A stretch of DNA of 64,000 nt from Planctomycetota bacterium (lineage in GTDB: Bacteria; Planctomycetota; JAPUJT01), in the NCBI GenBank assembly GCA_027296055.1, contig JAPUJT010000049.1, positions 62,001 to 126,000 of the forward strand. Direction: 5' to 3'. The notes under the pieces are model-generated. The model was not told the origin of the DNA. It saw only the letters and a program-made list of their open reading frames with translations, and did no database searches. Position numbers and translations under genes: made by a program. Positions 24,764-32,873 of the stretch are shown piece after piece; the stretch's first letter is position 1, and the number at the start of each line of letters is the position of its first letter.

Positions 24764-27292
24764 ATGTGGATACCGACACTCTTCTTCCTGACCGGAATGT
24801 CGGCGATCGCCTCCGAAGTCTGCTGGGTGCGGCTCCTCCAGCCCGTCCTTGGCGGCACGGCAGAGGCGACGGCGGCCGTCATCTCGGTCCATCTCGCCGG
24901 GCTGGCGGCAGGCGCCTATCTCCTCGGCCTGTGGAGCGGTCGGATCTCGAGCCCCGCTCGCGGGTTCGTTCTGCTCCAGGGGGTGGCGGGCGCCATCCTT
25001 CTCGCCTCGCCCTCGCTCTTTGTGGCCCTCGGCGGAGGTGGTTCTCTCGGGCTGGTCTTGCTCTTCCTCCCCGCCCTCCTCCTCGGTGGGACCTGGCCCC
25101 TACTCGCGGCGACTATTCCCTCCGGGGCCGCCGGGGCAGGGACAGGGACGTTGTCGCTCGCGCACAACCTCGGAGGCGCGGCAGGCGGGCTGTCCGTAGG
25201 CTTCCTTCTGATGCCGGCGTGGGGCATCTCGACCGGACTCATCGCGTCGGGGGGATGCCTGATCCTGGGCGCATCGGCGGGACTCCTGTTTCTGCGACCC
25301 GAGACCCAGCTCACGGTTCGAAGACCCGAGCTTCGAGTGCCGGCGGAGACGCCGGTTGTCCCGGTCATCATGGGGCGCTGGGTGATCGCCTACGGGCTGG
25401 CCGGACTTCTCTTTCTGGGGATCGAGATAGTCTGGACTCGACTCTTCTCGCTCTTCTTCCAGAATACCGTTTACAGCTTCGCCGCCGTGCTCGCCGTCTA
25501 TTTGATCGGCGCGGCGGTCGGCGCCGCCATGGCCACGCGCTCCGCCGATCGGATCGAGCGGCCGGCGCGGCTGGCGGGGATCATCATCATCCTCGCCAGC
25601 TCCCTGGGAATGATCCCTTTCCTCGCGTTCGGTCCACTCCTCCGGCTGCAGAAGGCGCTGCGGGAAATCCCCACGTTCGACTCTCACGGCCCCGCCCTCG
25701 GCGCGGACGTAGGAATGGTGGCTATCCTCGTCCTCCCCGCGACGATCGCGATGGGCTACCTCTTTCCTCTGGTGGGTCGAATCGTTGGGCAGGGTCGCTC
25801 CTCCCTCGGCGCCCCGGTGGGCAGAATCTACGCGGCGGGGACGTTCGGGTCCGTACTCGGCGGTCCTCTCGCGGGCTTCCTTCTGATCCCCACTCTGGGG
25901 ATCGTCCGGACGATCCAGTTCCTCGCCGCGCTCGGATGGATCATCGGAACCTGGGGTATCGCGCGAGCGCCCGCCGGACGGCGCCGTCCCGCCGCGACGA
26001 TCCTGATCCTGGCGGTATTTCCATCTCTCGCCTTGATCCTCGAGGTCATCCCGAGCCCCGGCGAGGCGGCCCTTCTGCCGGGCGAGACCATCATCGAATA
26101 TCGGGAAGGTCGGTCGGCCCACGCCTCCGTGATAAGAGACGCGGATGGATTCCGGCGCCTGAAGGTGAATCGATCGTACTCGATGGGTGGGGATCTTGGC
26201 GTGCGAGTCGAGAAGCGGCAGGGAATCCTGCCCGTCCTTATCCATCCAGGGCCGCGGCGCGCCCTCGTGATCGGTCTGGGCACAGGAGTGACGCTCGGGG
26301 CCGCCGCCGGGGATCCGGATCTGGACCTTGTGTGCGTCGAGATACTCCCGGAGGTCATCGCCCTCTCGGATCTGTTTCGCGACGATCACGGCGGCGTGGC
26401 ATCCCACCCGCGCATCCGGCTGATTCAGGCGGATGGCCGTACCTATCTGCGCGAGTCCTCCGAGAAGTGGGACCTCATCATCTCGGATCTGTTCTTCCCC
26501 TGGCGTCCAGGCGTCGGGCCTCTCTACGCCCGGGAGCACTTCGAGGCGGCGCGGGGGCGCCTGAAGCCGGGAGGCATTTACTGGCAGTGGTTCGCGCTCC
26601 ACCAGCTCACGCTGGGGCAGGTCCGCATCCTCTGCAGGACCTTCGGCTCCGTCTTCCCGGAGGTGGAGCTATGGATCGCCGAGATCTCGGGCGAAGTGCC
26701 CGTGGCCGGGCTCGTCGGAATGGAGCGACCCCTCGACCTGGAGGTCGCGGAAGGGATCTCTCGATTCGCCGGGACAGACCTCGAGGGGGTCGGCCTCTCG
26801 GCCGAGGTGGATGTCCTTGCCCTTCGAATCTGCGGCACCGACGGCGTGCGAACCCTCGGGAGAGGGGCCGTTCTCCACACCGACGACCGCCCCGTGATCG
26901 AGTTCGATTCCCCATCGAACTTCTTCGCTGATCCCATCGTTCTCCTCCGGCCGAACCTGCAGGCGATGATCGACCTCCTCGAGCGTCCCACTGGTGGGGT
27001 AGGGGTTGACCCGTTCGGGACCATCCGGGAGGCGGCCGCGTGGAGCCTTCGAGGAGAGGTCGCTCGGCTGGGGAGGGAGCCGGTCGCCGAGATGCAGGCC
27101 CAGTTTCGAGCGATGCAGATCCTCCCGGAGCTGAGTCGACCCCGTGAGGCGATACTCCATCGGGCGAGGACCTACATCTCGGCGTCCAGACCCGAGAGCG
27201 CCCTGAGAATCCTGCAAACCTACCTGGAATCGACGCCGGATGACGCGGAGGCGCTCCGTCTGCAGGAGGAGGCCTCGGGGGAGAAACGGTAG
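24764..27292 (+). CDS. Polytopic membrane protein fused to a spermidine-synthase-like domain
   Basis: 842 residues. The first 440 or so form about 12-14 TM helices in two similar halves; each begins E-V/I-x-W-V/T-R-L (S-E-V-C-W-V-R-L-L and I-E-I-V-W-T-R-L-F). Residues about 470-700 are a spermidine-synthase-like methyltransferase fold: A-L-V-I-G-L-G-T-G-V-T-L-G, V-C-V-E-I-L-P-E-V, Q-A-D-G-R-T-Y-L, W-D-L-I-I-S-D-L-F, and the late L-H-T-D-D-R-P-V-I-E-F. A short TPR-like C-terminal tail follows. This fused type is common in Planctomycetota and Deltaproteobacteria; it is not proven to make polyamines. The SD is weak. Confidence 0.88.
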   Translation: MWIPTLFFLTGMSAIASEVCWVRLLQPVLGGTAEATAAVISVHLAGLAAGAYLLGLWSGRISSPARGFVLLQGVAGAILLASPSLFVALGGGGSLGLVLLFLPALLLGGTWPLLAATIPSGAAGAGTGTLSLAHNLGGAAGGLSVGFLLMPAWGISTGLIASGGCLILGASAGLLFLRPETQLTVRRPELRVPAETPVVPVIMGRWVIAYGLAGLLFLGIEIVWTRLFSLFFQNTVYSFAAVLAVYLIGAAVGAAMATRSADRIERPARLAGIIIILASSLGMIPFLAFGPLLRLQKALREIPTFDSHGPALGADVGMVAILVLPATIAMGYLFPLVGRIVGQGRSSLGAPVGRIYAAGTFGSVLGGPLAGFLLIPTLGIVRTIQFLAALGWIIGTWGIARAPAGRRRPAATILILAVFPSLALILEVIPSPGEAALLPGETIIEYREGRSAHASVIRDADGFRRLKVNRSYSMGGDLGVRVEKRQGILPVLIHPGPRRALVIGLGTGVTLGAAAGDPDLDLVCVEILPEVIALSDLFRDDHGGVASHPRIRLIQADGRTYLRESSEKWDLIISDLFFPWRPGVGPLYAREHFEAARGRLKPGGIYWQWFALHQLTLGQVRILCRTFGSVFPEVELWIAEISGEVPVAGLVGMERPLDLEVAEGISRFAGTDLEGVGLSAEVDVLALRICGTDGVRTLGRGAVLHTDDRPVIEFDSPSNFFADPIVLLRPNLQAMIDLLERPTGGVGVDPFGTIREAAAWSLRGEVARLGREPVAEMQAQFRAMQILPELSRPREAILHRARTYISASRPESALRILQTYLESTPDDAEALRLQEEASGEKR

Positions 27293-27304
27293 CTCATCCG
27301 GTGG

Positions 27305-28039
27305 CTACCGGAGCGGCCGCAGGCGGCTGTGGATCGCCCTTATTCTGATGATGTCGGAAAACATGGCCAGCGAGTCGGACATGGCGCCCACGCGGGTGTC
27401 GGGGGAATCCCTCCAGACGACGGGGACTTCTCGCACCCTGTAGCCCAGTCGTTGGGCGATGTAGAGGATCTCCACGTCGAAGGCGAAGCCCGGGAGCGTC
27501 TGCCTCCGGAAGATCTCCCGCGCCGAGGCGCCGGTGAAGGCCTTGAAGCCGCACTGCGTATCCGAGATGCCAGGAATGACGAGGGCGCGCACCAGGAAGT
27601 TGAACGTCCTGCCCATCGTTTCCCTGTACCACGGCTGGTGAATCTGGATGTCCGAGTCCGGCATGGCGCGCGATCCGATCGCAACGTCGGCGCCGTCCTC
27701 GATCGCTCTTCGTAGCTTGTCGAACTGATCGATCGGGGCGGAGAGATCCGCGTCGCTGAAGAGGATCAGATCACCCTGCGCCTCCAGGGCGCCCCGTCGC
27801 ACGGAGTATCCCTTGCCACGGTTTCCATCGTTGACCAGGACTCTGTGCTCCCCCCGGCTCGCCCGCGCCACCTCGACTGTCGCATCGGTGCTGCCATCGT
27901 CGACGACGATCACCTCTGCCCGAAAGCTCTGGTCATCCAGGTATTCCGCAACGCGGCGCAATGTTTCGCCCAGACGATTCTCTTCGTTGTAGGCCGGGAT
28001 GACGATGCTGAGATGAGGTTTGCCCAAAGATGAACCCAC
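27305..28039 (-). CDS. Family 2 glycosyltransferase, dolichyl-phosphate glucosyltransferase-like
   Basis: 244 residues. GT2 landmarks: L-S-I-V-I-P-A-Y-N-E-E-N-R-L at the N terminus, V-I-V-V-D-D-G-S-T-D at about 45, N-R-G-K-G-Y-S-V-R-R-G, F-S-D-A-D-L-S-A-P (metal/acceptor motif), T-Q-C-G-F-K-A-F and a late R-E-V-P-V-V-W-R-D-S. The G-F-K and S-D-A-D-L-S patterns match the ALG5/DPG-synthase group, which transfers sugar to a polyprenyl phosphate. There is no C-terminal TM domain. The start is GTG. It faces away from the 28204 gene and converges with the spermidine-synthase-like gene 12 bp away. Confidence 0.9.
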   Translation of the reverse strand: MGSSLGKPHLSIVIPAYNEENRLGETLRRVAEYLDDQSFRAEVIVVDDGSTDATVEVARASRGEHRVLVNDGNRGKGYSVRRGALEAQGDLILFSDADLSAPIDQFDKLRRAIEDGADVAIGSRAMPDSDIQIHQPWYRETMGRTFNFLVRALVIPGISDTQCGFKAFTGASAREIFRRQTLPGFAFDVEILYIAQRLGYRVREVPVVWRDSPDTRVGAMSDSLAMFSDIIRIRAIHSRLRPLR

Positions 28040-28081
28040 GTGGACGAGTCCGGACAGATCCCGCGCATGCGCGACCCGTTT

Positions 28082-28109
28082 ATTCTAGATCCCCAGGAGC
28101 GCGGGGCAA
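28082..28109 (-). promoter_or_regulatory. Sigma-70-like promoter of the GT2 gene
   Basis: Minus strand TTGCCC (28109-28104), a 16 bp spacer and TAGAAT (28087-28082), followed by a leader of about 35 bases to GTG 28039. Confidence 0.5.
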
Positions 28110-28116
28110 GGCCGAA

Positions 28117-28145
28117 TTGGGTGTCCGGTTCCGGTTTGCTATACT
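28117..28145 (+). promoter_or_regulatory. Sigma-70-like promoter of the 28204 gene
   Basis: TTGGGT (28117-28122), a 17 bp spacer and TATACT (28140-28145). It lies back to back with the GT2 promoter in a 164 bp divergent region. Confidence 0.6.
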
Positions 28146-28203
28146 CCGTTGGAATTCAATGATCACTCCCGGAACATTATCGAGAAAGAAGGGGGGAGCC
28201 GCG

Positions 28204-29220
28204 ATGTGGATGGCACTCGGGATGGTCGTCCTGCTCGCCTGTCCGGCGCCAGGGACGGCTCCGGCGGCGAAGGAGGAGTGGCTGGTCCTGGGAATGGATG
28301 CGTTTCGCCGGGCCCAATATGACGAATCTCTCGAGCTGGCGAATGCCGCTACCACCGGACCCAGGAACTCGAGCCGTATCGTCAAGTTCTTCTGCTACCT
28401 CGAGAAGAGCCTGAAGAGCCGGGACAGGGGGGAGACCCTGGCGTGGAAGGGAGATTACAAACCCCTCTACGCGGCGATCCGCGCGGAGGACGTGACGCTC
28501 CTTCGAGGTCTGGAGGACTCGGGCGGAGCCTACACGAAGAAGTACGCCCTCGCCTTCATCGAGATGGCGCTCAAGCAGATCACTCATCTGCGCGACATTG
28601 ATTCCATCCGGACCCACCTCCATTCTCAGGATCGGAAGACGGCGTACGCCGCCGTGGCCGCCCTGGGAAAGGTCCTGGCCAGTCGCAGGAAGCTGGTCGA
28701 TGAAGGGGGAACTCTCTCCGATACGGATCAGAAGATCTTCGGCGATCCGACGATCCTACGACCCCTCGTCGCGATGCTGAGGTACGAGAAGTCGGCGGGG
28801 GAGCAGGTCAAGGACTTCATCCCGGAGGCCTTCCGGGGAGATGTCGCGGCGAGACCCGACGACTGCCTCGTCTACATCGAGGCACCCGCCCTTGCCTACT
28901 TGAAGGAAAAGCAGGGGGAGGCGGGGGACCGGGGGGTCGACGCTCAGGCAACGATCCACAAGGTGATCTACCGGCGCATCAAGAAGTATCCGGGTTCCAC
29001 CTGGGCGAGCGCGACCGGAGAGAAGCCGAAGGCAGGCTACGCCACTCCCCGCTGTACTACGTGCAACCTGGCTTACTCGCCGGGGGTGAAGCATTGCACC
29101 TGTGGAATCGACCTCCCGCCACCAGAAATAGAGGTTGCCGCCGCCTGCAAGAAATGCTCAGCCATCGAGGGGGGAAGGCTCTGCCTGACTTGCGGTCGCG
29201 TCGTGATCGGAGAGAGGTGA
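28204..29220 (+). CDS. Exported protein with a C-terminal double zinc ribbon
   Basis: 338 residues from ATG 28204, preceded by AAGGGGGGAG. The signal peptide is about 22 residues (M-V-V-L-L-A-C-P-A-P-G-T-A-P-A-A). The middle is helical and TPR/HEAT-like (A-F-R-R-A-Q-Y-D-E-S-L-E-L-A, T-A-Y-A-A-V-A-A-L-G-K-V-L). The last 55 residues hold two Cys clusters: C-T-T-C with C-T-C-G, and C-K-K-C with C-L-T-C-G, typical of paired zinc ribbons. A zinc ribbon on a secreted protein is unusual; such ribbons normally work in the cytoplasm. Family not recognised. It converges with the pentapeptide gene one base away. Confidence 0.75.
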   Translation: MWMALGMVVLLACPAPGTAPAAKEEWLVLGMDAFRRAQYDESLELANAATTGPRNSSRIVKFFCYLEKSLKSRDRGETLAWKGDYKPLYAAIRAEDVTLLRGLEDSGGAYTKKYALAFIEMALKQITHLRDIDSIRTHLHSQDRKTAYAAVAALGKVLASRRKLVDEGGTLSDTDQKIFGDPTILRPLVAMLRYEKSAGEQVKDFIPEAFRGDVAARPDDCLVYIEAPALAYLKEKQGEAGDRGVDAQATIHKVIYRRIKKYPGSTWASATGEKPKAGYATPRCTTCNLAYSPGVKHCTCGIDLPPPEIEVAAACKKCSAIEGGRLCLTCGRVVIGER

Positions 29221-29221
29221 G

Positions 29222-30520
29222 TCAGGTGCTCTTCGCCAGCTCCTGCTCCTCCGGGGCCCCCAGCTCGTAACGGCCACCGTCGCTGAGCCGCAGGGAGATC
29301 ATCTGGAGAGCGGGAATCAGCGGTCCCCCATATTTTACTCGCAGCTCCGGGGGGACCTCCTTCAACAGGTGAATCTGCAGATCCTCGGGGAATCGGGTAT
29401 CCATCACCCGCATCGCCTCGGCCCTGGCCTGGGCCACCACTGCGGAGGTCTGATCGCCCATGATTCGTGAATAGCCCGAGCCGACCAGGACACGAGGTTC
29501 CTCCAGGGACTCCATCTCCGCCTTCTTCATCAGGATCATGCAGTAGATCGACACCAGGTTGGGATCGGTGCTCGTCAAGGTGAGGCGGGCCGGTTTCGAT
29601 TCGTACTTGACCAGGTCCAGGCCATCCTCGGTGAGGTCTTCGAACTCGGGGTCGATCTGTTCCTGGACGCAGACGCAGGTTTTCAGGATCTCTTCGAGGA
29701 AGAGCAGGCAGCGGATCATCTGCATCGACGTCAGGCGCTTCTCTTCCAGCCCTATAGTGAGACGGGCCACTCTCTGCTTCCGGATGACCTCCGTATCGTC
29801 GTCCTCTCCTTCGGTAGGCATCTTGAAGCCGGAGGTGCCCTCGAAATCGCAGCTCTTCAGATCTTCCATCGAGATCTGGGAGAACGCGCATTCGTTCAGG
29901 CGGCTGTGGAGGAATGATGTCGCCGTCATCTTGCAGCGGCGGAAGGAGGAGCGCGCCAGGTCGGACTCCTGGAACTCTGTCTTCGTGAGATCCGACATCA
30001 CGAGCAGGCTTTCCTGGAGCCGCGTCTGATGAAACTTCGCCGAGGTGAGGTTGGCCTCGCGGAAGGTGGATTCGGTGAGATCGGCGCCGGTGAAATTGGC
30101 CCCCGTCGCATCGACCCGGTCGAACAAGACGAGCCGGATTTTGGCCCCCTCCAGGCTGGCGTTGCGGAAACTGACCTGGAAGAAATCCGCCTGGGTGAGA
30201 ACCGCATCCTTCAGGTCGACTCCGCTGAGGTCAGCCTTCGCGGCCTCCACGCTGTGAAGCCTCGACTCCGTCATATCGCAATCGGTGAGGATCGCCATGT
30301 CGAGATTCGCGTACTGGAAGTTGGCTCGGTGACAGTTGGCGCCGGTGAGATCGGCGCCCTCGAGGCGGGCATTGCCCAGGTTGGCTCCCGAAAGGTTCGT
30401 CTTCTTCAGGTTGACCCCGCGCAGATCGGCGCCCTCGAGGTTCGCCTCGCTGAGGTCGAACCCCTCCAGGCTATCCTCGTTCCTGATGATCTGCAGTATC
30501 TCTTGGCGATCGATGGCCAC
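29222..30520 (-). CDS. Pentapeptide-repeat protein
   Basis: 432 residues. GTG 30520 is chosen for GGGAG 6 bases upstream; the frame is open to another GTG at 30556. Residues about 18-235 are A-(D/N)-L-x-x pentapeptides (S-E-A-N-L-E-G-A-D-L-R-G-V-N-L and many more), which form a right-handed quadrilateral beta helix. The C-terminal 195 residues are a separate alpha/beta domain with F-L-E-E-I-L-K-T-C-V-C-V and a long helix near A-Q-A-R-A-E-A-M-R-V, which I do not recognise. There is no signal peptide, so it is cytoplasmic. Some pentapeptide proteins protect gyrase, but nothing here supports that role specifically. Confidence 0.88.
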   Translation of the reverse strand: MAIDRQEILQIIRNEDSLEGFDLSEANLEGADLRGVNLKKTNLSGANLGNARLEGADLTGANCHRANFQYANLDMAILTDCDMTESRLHSVEAAKADLSGVDLKDAVLTQADFFQVSFRNASLEGAKIRLVLFDRVDATGANFTGADLTESTFREANLTSAKFHQTRLQESLLVMSDLTKTEFQESDLARSSFRRCKMTATSFLHSRLNECAFSQISMEDLKSCDFEGTSGFKMPTEGEDDDTEVIRKQRVARLTIGLEEKRLTSMQMIRCLLFLEEILKTCVCVQEQIDPEFEDLTEDGLDLVKYESKPARLTLTSTDPNLVSIYCMILMKKAEMESLEEPRVLVGSGYSRIMGDQTSAVVAQARAEAMRVMDTRFPEDLQIHLLKEVPPELRVKYGGPLIPALQMISLRLSDGGRYELGAPEEQELAKST

Positions 30521-30597
30521 AGGTTCTCCCTTGATCGGAGAACCCCACCCCGACACTCAATTATATCCCATCGATCGGAATCGGGCCGTTAGCCAAG

Positions 30598-30930
30598 CTA
30601 GTTGGTTTTCGGACCCTCGGGAAGGGTGGATTTCGAGACCCAGTCGAGGTATTCGCGCGATCCGCGCTCCAGGGGAAAGGCCACGATCTCGGGCACGTCA
30701 TAGGAGTGGAGGTCCTTGACCCGTCGGGTCAGGGCGTCGAAGCAGGAGGCGACCGTCTTGGCCTCGATCATCACCTCGGAGGACTCGCAGGTCTTGCCCT
30801 CCCAGGTATATAGGGAGGTGACCCCCGGAATCAGGTTGGCACAGGCGACGAGCCTCTCCTCGACGAGTGCCCGCCCGATCTTTTCGGCCTCTTCCCGGGA
30901 GCTCGCCGTGATGTGGACGATCAGGTACAT
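30598..30930 (-). CDS. cutA: CutA1 divalent-cation tolerance protein
   Basis: 110 residues, the normal CutA1 size. Landmarks: A-S-S-R-E-E-A-E-K-I-G-R-A-L-V-E-E-R-L, V-A-C-A-N-L-I-P-G-V-T-S-L-Y-T-W-E-G-K, a Glu-rich strand, and Y-D-V-P-E-I-V-A-F-P-L-E-R-G-S-R-E-Y-L-D-W-V. CutA1 forms very stable ferredoxin-like trimers that bind copper; its role in metal tolerance is indirect. ATG 30930 (GAGG 6 bases upstream) is preferred to GTG 30936. It lies upstream of the pentapeptide gene on the same strand and is divergent from the radical SAM gene. Confidence 0.97.
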   Translation of the reverse strand: MYLIVHITASSREEAEKIGRALVEERLVACANLIPGVTSLYTWEGKTCESSEVMIEAKTVASCFDALTRRVKDLHSYDVPEIVAFPLERGSREYLDWVSKSTLPEGPKTN

Positions 30931-30967
30931 GGCCACCTCGTGTTCGCAGGGGCATTTGCCGGGGCGG

Positions 30968-30997
30968 TTGCCGGGGATCCGATACTGGGAGTATCAT
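30968..30997 (+). promoter_or_regulatory. Possible sigma-70 promoter of the radical SAM gene
   Basis: TTGCCG (30968-30973), an 18 bp spacer and TATCAT (30992-30997), with a leader of about 40 bases to TTG 31045. Confidence 0.5.
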
Positions 30998-31044
30998 AAC
31001 ACGGGATAGGGAACACCCCCCAGGTCTCCCTGTGAGAGGTCATC

Positions 31045-32154
31045 TTGAGCGCACCCAGGCCCGTACCGAGAGAGTTGATCGACGCTTCACCGACGGTGTC
31101 GCTCGAAGAGCTTCTCCGCGAGAGGACGGCGGAGGGGACTCTCGTGGAGACCCTGCCGGATGGAAAGGTGCGCTGCCACGCCTGCGGGCATCGGTGCCTG
31201 ATCCCGGAAGGGATGCGGGGAGTCTGCAAGGTCCGGTACAACAAGGAAGGCGCGCTGAGGGTGCCTCGTGGATACGTGGGCGCCTTGCAGGTGGATCCGA
31301 TCGAGAAGAAGCCATTCTTCCACGCCCTTCCGGGTTCACTTGCCCTCTCCTTCGGAATGCTCGGCTGCGATTTTCACTGCGGATACTGCCAGAACTGGAT
31401 CACGTCTCAGGCCCTTCGCGACTCCCAGGCCGTCGCTCCGATCACCGAGCTCGATGCCGATTCGCTCGTCCAGATGGCCCGAAAGCACGGTGCACCCGTC
31501 CTCTGTAGCACGTACAACGAGCCGTTGATCACGAGCGAATGGGCCGTGGAGGTGTTCAAGCCCGCGCGGGAAGCGGGGCTGATGACTGGTTACGTCTCGA
31601 ACGGCAACGCGACGCCCGAGGTCCTCGAGTATCTGAAACCCTGGGTCGACCTGTACAAGGTGGATCTCAAGGGGTTCGACGACCGGAACTACCGGAAGCT
31701 GGGGGGGGTCCTGCAGAACGTCCTGGACAGCATCGAATCGCTGCACCGGATGGGATTCTGGGTGGAGATCGTCAGCCTCCTGGTGCCGGGATTCAACGAC
31801 GAGCCTGCGGAGATCCGTGACATCGCGCAGTTCCTGGCGGGAGTCTCCGTGGACATCCCCTGGCACGTCACGGCGTTTCATTCCGACTACAAGATGCAGG
31901 GAACGGGCAACACGCCGACACGAACCCTCCTCCGCGCGGCGGAGATCGGGAGGGAAGAGGGACTCCACTATGTCTATGCGGGAAACCTACCGGGCCGCGT
32001 GGGCGAGTGGGAGGACACGCGTTGCCCCTCGTGCAATGCGACCGTGATTCGCCGCTCCGGATTCCATGTCAAAGAAAACCGGATCCTCGACGGGCAGTGC
32101 CCCGACTGCTCCACCCCCATCCCCGGCCGCTGGCGAGCTTCAGGAGTTTCATGA
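31045..32154 (+). CDS. amrS: AmrS-type radical SAM enzyme (AmmeMemoRadiSam family)
   Basis: 369 residues. The start is TTG with GAGAGG upstream. The N-terminal zinc-ribbon-like part has C-H-A-C-G-H-R-C and G-V-C-K-V-R-Y-N. The radical SAM cluster motif is C-D-F-H-C-G-Y-C (CxxxCxxC, residues about 108-116). Family hallmarks are E-K-K-P-F-F-H, C-Q-N-W-x-T-S-Q, T-Y-N-E-P-L-I, S-N-G-N-A-T-P-E-V, Y-K-V-D-L-K-G-F and T-A-F-H-S-D-Y-K-M. A second CxxC pair closes the protein (C-P-S-C and C-P-D-C). The partner AmmeMemo genes (AMMECR1- and Memo-like) are not next to it, so it stands alone here. Its stop overlaps a short repeat also found at 40.56 kb. Confidence 0.92.
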   Translation: MSAPRPVPRELIDASPTVSLEELLRERTAEGTLVETLPDGKVRCHACGHRCLIPEGMRGVCKVRYNKEGALRVPRGYVGALQVDPIEKKPFFHALPGSLALSFGMLGCDFHCGYCQNWITSQALRDSQAVAPITELDADSLVQMARKHGAPVLCSTYNEPLITSEWAVEVFKPAREAGLMTGYVSNGNATPEVLEYLKPWVDLYKVDLKGFDDRNYRKLGGVLQNVLDSIESLHRMGFWVEIVSLLVPGFNDEPAEIRDIAQFLAGVSVDIPWHVTAFHSDYKMQGTGNTPTRTLLRAAEIGREEGLHYVYAGNLPGRVGEWEDTRCPSCNATVIRRSGFHVKENRILDGQCPDCSTPIPGRWRASGVS

Positions 32155-32164
32155 CGCGCACCAA
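32147..32164. repeat. Copy of the TTTCATGACGCGCACCAA repeat
   Basis: Eighteen bases identical to one arm of the hairpin at 40557-40604. Here it is a single arm, lying across the AmrS stop codon. Both copies lie at the 3' end of a gene. Confidence 0.6.
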
Positions 32165-32175
32165 ACTAATTCCCG

Positions 32176-32847
32176 TCAGGGGAGGTGTTTGCGTGCGAGG
32201 CTGAAGACGGACCGGAGCATCGGGCGCGTCAGGCGGCCGGTGAATGTGTTCTGCTGGCTGGGGTGGTAGGAGGCGAGCAGGACCGGGAAGGGTCGGGGAA
32301 GGATCACCTCGGCCCCGTGGCGAAAGCGGGGGCGGGGTCGCGGAAGGGTTGCGCCGCGGGAGCCCAGCAGGCGCATCACCTGCGTGAAGGCGATCTGTCC
32401 CAGGCACAGGATCACTCGCAGCCGAGCGAGCAGATCGATCTCCCGCTCGAGATAGGGGCGGCAGTGTTCCATTTCCTCCGGGCTGGGACGGTTCTTCGGC
32501 GGGGCGCACCGGGCGCAGGCGGTCACGTAGGCGTCGGAGAGACGAAGCCCGTCATCCCGAGAGATCGACTCCGCCTGATTGGCGAACCCCGCCCGATGGA
32601 GGGCGTCGTAGAGCCACTCTCCCGATCGATCCCCGGTGAAGGGCCTCCCCGTCCGGTTGGCGCCGTGCGCAGCGGGCGCGAGGCCGACGATCAGAAGTCG
32701 GGCGGCCGGATCGCCGAAGCCGGCAACCGGCTTGCCCCAGTAAGTCTCATCGCGAAAGGCGGCCCGCTTCGTCTCGGCGACCTCCTCCCGCCAGGCGACG
32801 AGGCGCGGACAGAGCCGACATAGCGTCACTTCACGGGCGAGTTTCAC
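32176..32847 (-). CDS. Family 5 uracil-DNA glycosylase (UDGb type)
   Basis: 223 residues. Motif A is G-L-A-P-A-A-H-G-A-N-R-T-G-R-P-F-T-G-D (about 55-74). This is diagnostic for family 5, which lacks the polar Asp/Asn of family 4 in this place. Motif B is H-P-S-Q-Q-N-T-F-T-G (about 195). Four Cys residues (C-R-L-C near the N terminus, and C-A-R-C and later C-R in the middle) fit the Fe-S cluster site. The enzyme removes uracil and related deaminated bases. It converges with AmrS and lies downstream of nothing obvious except the kelch gene that follows on the same strand. Confidence 0.93.
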   Translation of the reverse strand: MKLAREVTLCRLCPRLVAWREEVAETKRAAFRDETYWGKPVAGFGDPAARLLIVGLAPAAHGANRTGRPFTGDRSGEWLYDALHRAGFANQAESISRDDGLRLSDAYVTACARCAPPKNRPSPEEMEHCRPYLEREIDLLARLRVILCLGQIAFTQVMRLLGSRGATLPRPRPRFRHGAEVILPRPFPVLLASYHPSQQNTFTGRLTRPMLRSVFSLARKHLP

Positions 32848-32873
32848 CAGACCAAGCTGGGGAGTTCGTCCGC

